Shown here: in pieces, positions 19,848-29,159 of the stretch
Position numbering within the stretch: position 1 is the first letter of the stretch
Layout: each line of letters starts with the position of its first letter
From: Plantago ovata
Taxonomy: Eukaryota; Streptophyta; Magnoliopsida; Lamiales; Plantaginaceae
NCBI GenBank assembly: GCA_028274465.1
Contig: CM051457.1
Span: forward strand, 73,816,496 to 73,880,495
Length of the DNA: 64,000 nucleotides
Direction: 5' to 3'
Notes under the pieces: generated by a model
The model's input: only the letters and a program-made list of their open reading frames with translations
What the model was told of the DNA's origin: nothing
Database searches by the model: none
Program-made: the position numbers and the translations under genes

Positions 19848-22079
19848 CCGGGCGATTCGCCCGGGAGTATTTTTCGGCCCAGAACGCGTTTTCGACGCGT
19901 TTTTGGATTTCTTCTTCTTTTCGGACTCGGTTTCTGACTTCTAGTGGCCTTCTAACCTCCAGATTCGACCCCTAGACTTCAAATCCTATCCGGAATCTTT
20001 CAGATACTCCAAATAGGCTTCTGGAACACCAATTCCTTGTCTACTTCAATATAATTGCCCGGAAAACCTCGTTTTTCAACCAAAACCTGTAAAAAAAAAC
20101 TAAAGGGAAACGTGACACTATTCTAATAAAATGCACTAAAATATAGCTAAATTAACATAGAGGATAGCTAAAATAGGTGAAAAAGACTCAAATGAAAGTG
20201 TAAAATACACATTCATCAAACTCCCCAAACAGAACCTTTGTTTGTCCTCAAGCAACTAAGCTAGACTCTAATGCAAAAAACAATGCAACATAGAAAATGG
20301 AGTCTCATGCCAAATGAAATGAACTAGTCTACTGAATCTATCAAAAAACATATGAACAAGAACCATATAAATCAAAACATGAATATAGGTTGAAGAATGT
20401 CTCGATTGACTCATACACATTCACATAAGCACTTATGTCAAGACATGATAGTCTCTCGTAACATTCTCTACCTGGACCTAGTCAGTGACGACGTAATGAA
20501 ACATGTTAAGATACGAGTGGTTGTCCCGTGCCTATGAAACTGAGGACTTACTGTTGTTCACCAAGTTAAGACTTTTCCTCAAAGAGGTCGAACCAGTACT
20601 GGCTCTCATCAAACGAAGGAGGGTTCCCTATAAAAGATAACACTCCCCTATTCTACCCATCTCTCAAGCAAAGCCTTAAGATTTTCACCACTTCCTGAAT
20701 GGCAGGACGAGGGTGGTCTAGAACAGATGACACTCAAAAACAAAAGACAAAAAATAGAAAATTACAACATGATTACGAACATTACAAGAATTGGAAAATG
20801 AGACACAACACTTTGCTAAACTGCTATTTGGCTTTTCTTTTTTTGGACCCTTCTTTGCTTTTTTTGGGGTCTTTTTTTTTTTTTTTCTTTCCAGTTTCTT
20901 TTTCTTCTTTTTTTCTTTTTTTTCTAGAAATTTTTTTCTTTTTCTTTTTTTCCGATTTTTTTTAGCCAGCAGTAGCATAACGAAAAGAGAAACAAAACCG
21001 ACAAACGACCTCCCCAAACCTATTCGAAAGAATAGGTTGGAGTACAAAATTTACGAGAAAGTAAAAATAAACTCACAACACAGAAATGAAAAACGAAAAA
21101 ACAAGTCTAATGATAGTGTAACCCCCTCCCCAAACCTATTCGAAAGAATAGGTTGCAAACAAAGGATCACACAACCTCACACTACCTCCTTCCTAGGCAT
21201 CTAGCAATCTCAAAGCATGGTGAAGACTTGTTGCCTCTTAGGTACATAATTACTCAGGAAAACAACCACAAGACCCTAACATGCATCATCCTATTATAAA
21301 GGCCTTCGTGAACCGCAGTAGAGAAAACACCACTAAGTGATGTCGAGACTACCAAGCTTAACTAAGTGCAATACATAAATGTGACAAGCCAAGCGAGAAA
21401 AACCTCAAACAAATTCATAGAGATGAAGCATATGATTAATGGCATAGTTAGTTGATCTACCCAATAAAAAAGCTCAAAAAATATGGCAATAAACTCCATA
21501 TAAAACATGCAAGAATATCCTAGAATGAATGCAGTGAATGCAACCTAAAAACTAAGAAAGCGGTAAACGTTCAAATGCAAATGCAAACAGATAAAATATG
21601 CAAGGTACTATACTCAGCCTACCAATGTCAATGCTCTAAACCATCAATGGCAAGCTCCAAACTAACAACACTAGATCACTTAAATCCCATCCCCCCTCAT
21701 GAAATTAACGCTAGTCCCTAGCAGTAAGAAAATGAGGAAATAAGATGTGATACTAGATGTTACCGCATGGTTTGGCCTCGGTCGGCTGAGTATGCTGCTT
21801 GTGGGTTATTGGGACTGCTTTGGGAGCCTTATAGGTGATCATCAGGTCTTCTGGTAGGTGCGGTAGTTCCATTTATAGGCCGGATAGGAACAACTCCTCC
21901 ATTTGTATCATCATTGTCTGTATGGCCTTCATTGTCACTACTGTCATCACCATCGTCACCAGTTGAGTTGCATCTTCGAAGAGAATCTTCAAGATTGGCC
22001 GCTACTGTTATGGAATCTTCCACCCGGTATCTCTCCAATAGGTTGTGAACTGTTGAAGGGGAAAGGGCAGTGGTATCAG
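19848..22079 (-). mobile_element. Captured 3' piece of the Gag-only LTR element
   Basis: About 99% identical by eye to 44224-46463, which belongs to the Gag-protease retrotransposon. It starts directly at the SIRE-like LTR end and stops inside TGGTATCAG, where SIRE-like LTR sequence resumes. It contains the terminal 372 bp of that element's LTR, its PPT, a long polypyrimidine tract (20838-20965), twin hairpins and an acidic frame (21829-22083, minus). None of it belongs to a normal SIRE-type element. Confidence 0.85.
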
Positions 22080-22339
22080 TCACTCACTTCACTTGCTGAA
22101 ACCTTTACTTACTGAAAGAGCACTTATTGTATCAAAGACTTCCGCTCTCTGATTTTAAGTATCAGTAAACCAAGCTACTGTAAAGTAACTTACGCTTGCT
22201 GAGAAAGTTAAGTATCAGCAAACTCATTACTGAAAAGTAATAAGTACTTGCTGAGAAAGTTTTAAACGACGAAAGTTTGGAAAGACTATTCACCCCCCCC
22301 CCCCGTCTAGTCTTTTCTTGTTGTTTAAAGGGACCAACA
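22077..22339 (+). repeat. Partial SIRE-like LTR (3' 260 bp)
   Basis: Identical in content to 19587-19847. It joins the upstream block through CAG, ends CCAACA and is followed by the PBS. It corresponds to an R-U5-like segment, that is, the strong-stop part of an LTR. Confidence 0.88.
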
Positions 22340-22341
22340 AG

Positions 22342-22356
22342 TGGTATCAGAGCAGG
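22342..22356 (+). other. Primer-binding site, initiator Met-tRNA type
   Basis: TGGTATCAGAGCAGG, two bases after the LTR end, complementary to the 3' end of plant initiator tRNA-Met. Confidence 0.9.
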
Positions 22357-22451
22357 AGGTTCTTTAACCTTCTGCACTGAACCTAGATCCCCTTAGGTGC
22401 TTTCCGTAAATCACTCTCACTTGATCAGTTTGGTAGTGCTTTGCTGACAGG

Positions 22452-24029
22452 ATGTCTTTAGGAGATGCTCCCTTGCTGAAGCTGGAAAATTACGAGAAAT
22501 GGCGAAACAACATGATGCTACATCTTGAGGCCATTAGTGATGAGATGGTCACCGTCATTAATGATGGACCTATCAAGATCACCAAGGTTGAAAGGAGTTT
22601 CCCTCATAGGACCACTGAAGCTGGAAAGGAAACCATCCAAGGCGAACCATCAGATACAGTTGTGCCAAAACCAAGAGAGGAATGGACTTCTGACGAAGCT
22701 AAGAGATTCCGTCTTGATGGCCAAGCTAGAAATATCATCATTCGATCAACTCCGGATACCATACAGTGCAAACTGTGGGGTGCTAAGACTGTAAAGGAAG
22801 CTTGGAAAATGGTTCAAGATCTTTGTGCTGGATCTGACAAGACCAAGGAAAACAAACTTGAAGTACTTAAATTAAAGTTTCAAAACTTTAAGCAAGGTGC
22901 AAACGAGTCACTGGAAGACTTGGACTTCAGATTCACAACTCTTGTTAGTGAAATGGCAGCGTTGGGTGTTGGAAACCTTTATTCAGATTCTGAGAAAGTG
23001 AAAACTATCATCAGAAGTTTGAACCAAGAATGGATCCACACTCAGAATTTCTATTATAATCAAGGAATGCCAGACATTACACCAACAGAGTTGTTCTCTC
23101 ATCTTGCTACTGTCAATTATGAGACAAAGCAAAGAGAAAATGTGTTTGCTGAAAAATCGCAAAACATTGCTCTTGCTGCAAAGCCGTCATCTTCTGAAAA
23201 GAAGAATGATAAAGAGCCTGCTGATGAAAATGCTTTAGTTGTTAAAAACATGAAGAAGTTCATCAGTAAGGAACTTGAAAGGCGAAAAGCAAAAGAGAAG
23301 CTGAAAAAGCATCTTGGTAACAACTACCATAAGTACAAGAATGATACTAGCTCGCTGAACAAGCAAGCTCAGCAAGCTACATCATCAGAAGAACCAGCAG
23401 TTGGAAATGATCTGTATTTTTACTGCAAAAAGCCTGGACACTTCAAAGCTAATTGCCCTTTACTGAAAGGCAAATCTGCTGAAAAGAAGAAGAAGTTCAA
23501 AAGAGCTTTTATTGCTGAAGAAAAGAAGAAGCTTCAAGCAAAAATCGATGCATTGTGTATTGATACAAGCTCCGAAGACAGTGAGGATGAAAGTTCAGAC
23601 ACCGACGATGAAGAAGCCACTCTAGACGTGGAGATTGGCAAAGAAGTGTGTGGAATAGCTATGGAAGCTTATCCAGATGTGTCGAACTACGAATTCTGCC
23701 TCATGGCCGTTCAGGTAAACAACTCTACCTCTGACTCAGATTCAGAAAGTGAAGACGAGATTGACCTTGACAAGATTCAAGGTGAAATCGAAAGATTTGA
23801 GAAAACTCTCAGCAAACAGCAAGAGAAACTACAACTTGCTGAAACTCTGACCAAGCAAACTACTGAAAAGTACGTTTTGCTGAAGGAAGAGACAGAAGAA
23901 AAGGATGCTGAAATAAGGCGTCTTAAGAAGTTGATTGCTGAGGCTGCAGAGAAAAATTCTCAAATGGCATTAGAATTGGAAGAGTATCAGTCCTCAATTC
24001 TAAAGTTACTGCTGAAATCCAAGAAATGA
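22452..24029 (+). CDS. SIRE-like Gag
   Basis: 525 codons from ATG 22452. Residues ~1-230 form a UBN2-type Gag (NYEKWRNNMMLHLEAI; KVKTIIRSLNQEW). A basic region and a zinc knuckle at ~320 follow; the knuckle reads YFYCKKPGHFKANC, so the first Cys of CX2CX4HX4C is Tyr. Then come acidic Ser/Asp/Glu runs and a coiled coil (~430-520: IERFEKTLSKQQEKLQLAET). Long Gags with coiled coils are typical of the SIRE lineage. Gag would form the particle and bind RNA. Its TGA overlaps the ATG of the next frame (ATGA, 24026-24029). The region has no second copy here, so the Cys change cannot be tested within the window. Confidence 0.85.
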   Translation: MSLGDAPLLKLENYEKWRNNMMLHLEAISDEMVTVINDGPIKITKVERSFPHRTTEAGKETIQGEPSDTVVPKPREEWTSDEAKRFRLDGQARNIIIRSTPDTIQCKLWGAKTVKEAWKMVQDLCAGSDKTKENKLEVLKLKFQNFKQGANESLEDLDFRFTTLVSEMAALGVGNLYSDSEKVKTIIRSLNQEWIHTQNFYYNQGMPDITPTELFSHLATVNYETKQRENVFAEKSQNIALAAKPSSSEKKNDKEPADENALVVKNMKKFISKELERRKAKEKLKKHLGNNYHKYKNDTSSLNKQAQQATSSEEPAVGNDLYFYCKKPGHFKANCPLLKGKSAEKKKKFKRAFIAEEKKKLQAKIDALCIDTSSEDSEDESSDTDDEEATLDVEIGKEVCGIAMEAYPDVSNYEFCLMAVQVNNSTSDSDSESEDEIDLDKIQGEIERFEKTLSKQQEKLQLAETLTKQTTEKYVLLKEETEEKDAEIRRLKKLIAEAAEKNSQMALELEEYQSSILKLLLKSKK

Positions 24030-24865
24030 AAAAGATGAAAATCAATTTCAAATCCTATGTGCAAGAAAGTAATACGTTGACTGAACTAAACTCTTATTTG
24101 AGAGATCCATCTCAGAAAGAAGGTTTAGGAGCAACGTGCGAAGGTGATAACGTAGAAATCTTGAGAAAAGATAAATCACCTATCTCCTTTGTACGTGCTA
24201 CTGATAGTAGTCCTCCAGTAATCTATCAGTTTGGTCAAACTAAGGTTGCTGAAACATGCAATCAAGTACCTTTGACCATAAAGCCCGCTGTTGCTACTCA
24301 AAGTAACAAGACTTTAAAAGGAAAACAGGTTGCTGAGAAGCAAACTGGAAAGAAGAAGAATGTCGTGAAGCATTCTGCCAAACAAGTTGCTGAAAAGCAA
24401 GTTGTTAAGACTAAAGGCAAGATTACTAAAAGTAATCAGAAGTCCTTTGCTGACAAACCTGAATCAAGTAAGGTTGCTGAAGCTAAAGCTCAGCATTCTC
24501 CGAAAAGTGGACTAGGTTTCAAAACCAAGCAAAGTCAACTTTTTCATGAGTATAAGCAAAGTCAACAAAGATACTTCAAAGAGATGAAGAAAATCAAGCC
24601 TAAGAGTTCTGAAAAGACTCCCAATGCTAGGACTAGAAGGAACCTTGCTAGAAAAGAACTTACTGAAAAGTATGTTCAGCAAAAAGGTCAACAGAGCAAG
24701 ACACCACATCAGAAAGTGGATTTGACCAGCACGAGTCAAAAGTCTTTCAGCTCAAATCCTCCTAGTTCCTCAGCAAGTAGAAAACAAGTCAAAGTTGAAA
24801 AACTTCAGACTTGGGTTTCCACTGGACGCATTCTTGTTAATGGACATCCATCATTGGATAATTAA
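24026..24865 (+). CDS. Lys-rich ORF between gag and pol
   Basis: 279 codons, overlapping gag by four bases in another frame. Very basic, with repeats of KQVAEKQ and many Lys, Ser and Gln (RRNLARKELTEKYVQQKGQQ), probably disordered and RNA-binding. It is either a Gag tail reached by frameshifting or a continuation broken by a sequencing indel. It ends at TAA just before a TTGTTTGCTCTTGATTGTGCAG-like acceptor (AG at 24888). The contig C copy begins inside it at 32313 (equivalent to 24278). Confidence 0.65.
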   Translation: MKKMKINFKSYVQESNTLTELNSYLRDPSQKEGLGATCEGDNVEILRKDKSPISFVRATDSSPPVIYQFGQTKVAETCNQVPLTIKPAVATQSNKTLKGKQVAEKQTGKKKNVVKHSAKQVAEKQVVKTKGKITKSNQKSFADKPESSKVAEAKAQHSPKSGLGFKTKQSQLFHEYKQSQQRYFKEMKKIKPKSSEKTPNARTRRNLARKELTEKYVQQKGQQSKTPHQKVDLTSTSQKSFSSNPPSSSASRKQVKVEKLQTWVSTGRILVNGHPSLDN

Positions 24866-24870
24866 CTTGT

Positions 24871-27800
24871 TTGCTCTTGATTGTGCAGACTGCAGCCACG
24901 GAGACAAACGATGCAATCTGGCACTTTGATAGTGGTTGTGGAAAGCACATGACGGGCAACAAGAATAACCTTATAAACTATAGATGGTGGTCTAAAGGTC
25001 CAACAATAAGGTTTGCTGGTGGAGGCTCCGGATCTACAAAAGGCTATGGTGATGTGAAGTTAGGATGCATAACCATTTCTGGAGTTCTTTATGTCAAAAA
25101 TCTTAAGTTTAACCTTTTCAGCATGAGTCAATTTGCTGACAAAGGATACTTCATCGAAATTAAAAGTGATGAATGTAAACTTGTAGATTTTGAGATTAAA
25201 AAGGTTATAATGATTGCAAGAAGATCAGGAGGCTTGTACATCGTTGATTGGTCTTCAGCAAACGTTGAAAAATGCCTTGTCTTAGATCATGATTGCCTTG
25301 CTGAAAAAGCATGGTTATGGCATAAACGAACAAGTCATCTAAACTTCAAGACACTGAATAAGCTGTCTAAAAAGGCACTTGTAGTTGGATTACCTACGGT
25401 TACTTTTAAGAAGGATGGTGTTTGCAATGCATGTCAGCAAGGAAAGCAAACCAAATCTTCTTTCAAGAACAAGGCAGTATGTCAACTACAAAACCTTTAC
25501 AACTCTTGCACATGGACTTGTTTGAATCTTCTTCAACAAGCTATGCTGGTAAGAAGTATGGTCTAGTCGTGGTAGATGACTATTCAAGATTCACTTGGGT
25601 AGTATTCATCAAGCATAAATCTGAAACTAAGACTGAAATACCTAACTTGCTGAATAAGCTTGAAGTCATGAACAATGACAAGGTAAAAGTCATAAGGACA
25701 GACCATGGTACTGAGTTTGTAAACCAGTACATAACTGAATATTGTACCTCTAAAGGTATTCAACATCAGTTATCCTCAGTAAGAACGCCACAGCAAAACG
25801 GTGTTGCTGAACGGAAGAATCGTACCCTGAAAGAAGCCGCAAGAACAATGCTTGCTGACACTGAAATAAGTGAGGCTTATTGGGTTGAAGCGATTAATAC
25901 CGCCTGCTATACTCAAAATAGATGTTTGATTACTAAGGAATACAACAAAACTCCTTATGAATTGTTTGTTGGAAGACCTCCTAACATCACTCATCTAAGA
26001 GTATTTGGTTGCAAGTGTTTTGTTCTTAACAATGGTAGAGATTACCTAAGAACATTTCAACCAAAGGCAGACGAAGCGATATTTCTTGGCTACTCCTTGC
26101 ATAGTAAAGCTTATAGAGTTTACAACAAAAAGGCACAAAAGATTGAAGAATCTGTGCATGTTGTATTCTACGAAAAGTCACAAGGTGTGCCTGCAGAAGA
26201 AGAAATATCAGAATGTATGAAAAAGCTAATCATACATGAGCAAAGAACTGAATCTGATGCTAGGAAAATCAAGTCAATTGAACTAAATGATGATTCTGAC
26301 AATGACTCTCCTCCCCCAAGTCATGACAAGATAAATATAGTTCACGACAAAGAATTTCCAGCAAAAGACGCGGTTGCTCCGGAAGTTGCTGAAATTACGC
26401 AATCTCCAGTGCCTGCTGATGAAATACCTCAATCCAGCAATGCTGAACAAGTAGTTGCTGACGAACAAATCTCAGCAGAGACACAAATTCCCAGTAGTAC
26501 TGAACAAGTACATACTGAAGAGTCACATGCTGATGAGCAAACATATCCTGATCCAACAAACAGGAAACCTGTTAATAAATGGATTAGAGACCATCCCTCT
26601 ACGGATATGATTGGCGATATTAATAAACGCCAAGTGACTAGATCCAAAGCTACTCACGGACTTGCTGAAGAAGCAACTGTCGTAGAAGTAGAATCATTGT
26701 TCTCTTGCTTTGTTTCAGAAATTGAACCTAAAACCATAGAAGAAGCTTTGAAGCATTCTGAATGGATAAAGGCAATGCAAGAAGAATTGGATCAATTTGA
26801 AAGGAACAAAGTCTGGAAACTTGTGCCACTTGCTGAAGATAAGAAAGCTATTGGTACAAAGTGGGTGTTCAGAAACAAGCTGAGCGAGTCTGGTGAAGTA
26901 ACAAGAAATAAAGCACGCTTGGTTGCTCAAGGTTACTGTCAGACTGAAGGATTGGACTATGATGAGTCTTACGCTCCAGTTGCAAGATTGGATGCAATTA
27001 GGCTTTTCTTGGCCTTTGCTGCTCACAATGACTTCATTGTTTACCAAATGGATGTTAAAAGTGCATTCTTAAATGGTGAACTTGCTGAAGAAGTCTACCT
27101 AGAACAACCCCCTGGCTTTGAACTTCCCTCGGAAATCAAGATGGTATACAAGCTTCAGAAAGCTGTATATGGTCTAAAGCAAGCACCAAGAGCATGGTAT
27201 GATACCTTGGCTAAGTTCTTGCTGGAAAATGGTTTCAAGAAAGGTGAAGTTGACAAAACCTTATTTACCATGAACCATGATGGTAAATTAATCTTAGTTC
27301 AAATTTATGTGGATGACATAATTTTGGATCTAAGGACAAGCAACTTTGTGATGATTTTGCCAAACTCATGACTAATAAGTTTGAAATGAGTATGATGGGA
27401 AAATTGAATTACTTCCTAGGGTTGCAAGTCAAGCAACTCAAAGATGGAATATTCATAAATCAAGCAAAGTATGCGAAAGAAATGCTCATAAAGTTTAGGA
27501 TCAAAGAGGATGAGAAACCTGAAAAGATCCCTATGAGTGTTGGTACCAAATTGGGCTATACTAAAGAGGACAAAAGTGTTGAAGAACACAAGTATAGGAA
27601 GCTCATTGGTTCCTTGTTGTATCTAACAGCAAGTAGACCTAACATTCAGTATGTTGTTTGTGTGTGTGCAAGATTCCAATCTGATCCAAGAGAATCACAC
27701 TACAAAAAGGCAATTAAGAGACTGAAATATGTTAAAGGTACAGTCAATGTTGGATTATGGTATCCTAAAGATTCTGGACTTGAATTGGTTGGCTATTCTG

Positions 27801-28254
27801 ATGCTGATCATGGTGGATCAACACTTGATAGAAAAAGTACCTCTGGAACTTGTCAGTTTTTGGGTACTAGATTAATATCATGGTTCAGCAAGAAGCAAAC
27901 TTGTGTCGCCAATTCATCTACTGAATCTGAATACATTGCAGTTGGTTGTTGCACAGCTCAAATCCTATGGATTCAGCAACAATTAAGAGATTATGGTATT
28001 TCTGCAAAGAAAACACCAATCTTTTGTGATAATACAAGTGCTATTGCAATTACGCAAAATCCTAAGTTTCACTCTAGGACCAAGCACATTGATATTAGAC
28101 ATCATTTCATTAGAGATCATGTGGAAAAGGTGATATTGAGGTTGTGAAACTAGGCACTGAAGATCAGCTTGCTGACATCTTCACCAAGCCCCTACCAGAT
28201 AATAGGTTCGCAATGCTAAGGTATAACCTTGGATTTATTGAACTACCTCAATAA
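24871..28254 (+). pseudogene. SIRE-like pol, contig B copy
   Basis: Protease (WHFDSGCGKHMTG), HHCC (WHKRTSHLN ... CNACQQGK), integrase D,D,E ([27 protein letters not shown]), RT ([30 protein letters not shown]) and RNase H (SDADHGG, STESEYIA, CDNTSAI, DIFTKPLP), ending at TAA 28252-28254. All catalytic residues I looked for are present. Frame breaks at ~25480, ~27325 and ~28130 are small indels, two of them homopolymer changes, absent at the same points of the contig C copy. They are therefore probably assembly errors, not biological decay. Confidence 0.85.
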
Positions 28255-28272
28255 AGAATACACTTGGCAGAA

Positions 28273-28633
28273 TGCTGAAACAAGTATTCAGCAAGCCAAA
28301 GTATTCCTGTCTAAAAGACCAAGTCACTGATTTCTTCTAAGAAATGATAAGTCACTAAATGATTGCTGAAACAGGCATTCAGCAAGTAATTCCTTCAAAA
28401 CGGGTATTTGTTAGGAAACTTGACCACTTGCAGAGACAGGAACTCAGTAAGAGAAAGAACTTAAGGATTGTTGAGATGGGTACTCAGACAATCAAAAGAT
28501 ACTGAAACAGGTATTCAAGTATCAAAGGAATTTTCTGAGACGGGGACTCAGAAAAAGAGCAAAGCTCATCTCTCAGATTTTACCAAAGGATGTCTCAAGT
28601 GCAAAAGAATTTACTGATACGGGAAATCAGAAA
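28273..28633 (+). other. Array of eight hairpins with a shared 7-base loop
   Basis: Hairpins at 28273-28293, 28363-28385, 28392-28415, 28427-28451, 28466-28493, 28498-28523, 28531-28555 and 28611-28633. Loops: ACAAGTA, ACAGGCA, ACGGGTA, ACAGGAA, ATGGGTA, ACAGGTA, ACGGGGA, ACGGGAA. Stems differ in sequence, yet each pairs (4 to 10 bp), some with one mismatch or bulge. A conserved loop on variable stems points to selection on RNA structure. It begins 19 bases after the pol stop. Confidence 0.85.
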
Positions 28634-29159
28634 TGTCTTTTAAACTTAAAGAAAATATGAGATATCTAAGTAAGGGGAAACTTTCAGCAAGTATCAAGAT
28701 TGTTAATTCAAACTCGCTGAAAAGATTCTTGTCTATTTCAGCAAGCAATCTATCCCTTATTACTCGGTAAAATCAATTTGTGATGTTAAGCTGGCACAGA
28801 TAAACTCGCAATAATCATGACATGAAATTCAATCGTGGCCATTGATTAAAAGGAGTTACTAATCTAACAGCAAACAAAACAAAGAGAGAGAGTGCTCTGA
28901 CGGTTTTAGTTAGTGGGCCACTACGCATTCAATGCAAAGGCTCCACTAACTCCAGTGTTTCTCTGTTTTACCCTTGCTGAGAGCTCAAATCGATTGAGTT
29001 TCTCACACACTAGAGTCACTATATAAAGAAGGAGTTAGAGAAATGACAAAATTCTTTAACTCACATTTCCTTTCTCTGCAAATTCTAGCCTGAAACTACT
29101 GTACCTCCGGTCAAAAAGCAAACTATCTTTTTCGTACAATTTCTTGCTCTATATAAGAA
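28634..29159 (+). promoter_or_regulatory. Spacer with promoter-like block upstream of ORF3
   Basis: A 9-bp dyad AGTTAGTGG (28908-28916) / CCACTAACT (28943-28951) lies about 70 bases before CTATATAAAG (29019-29028), a strong plant TATA box. The ORF3 ATG is at 29160, leaving a leader of roughly 100 bases. The arrangement is kept in the contig C copy (TATA at 37043-37052). I infer an internal promoter for ORF3. Confidence 0.6.

Noticed and set aside
20699..21047. Lys-rich and Phe-rich ORFs over the long polypyrimidine tract (also 45076-45424)
   Set aside because: They are translations of a low-complexity T/C-rich tract in retrotransposon interior; no domain, start context or conserved frame.
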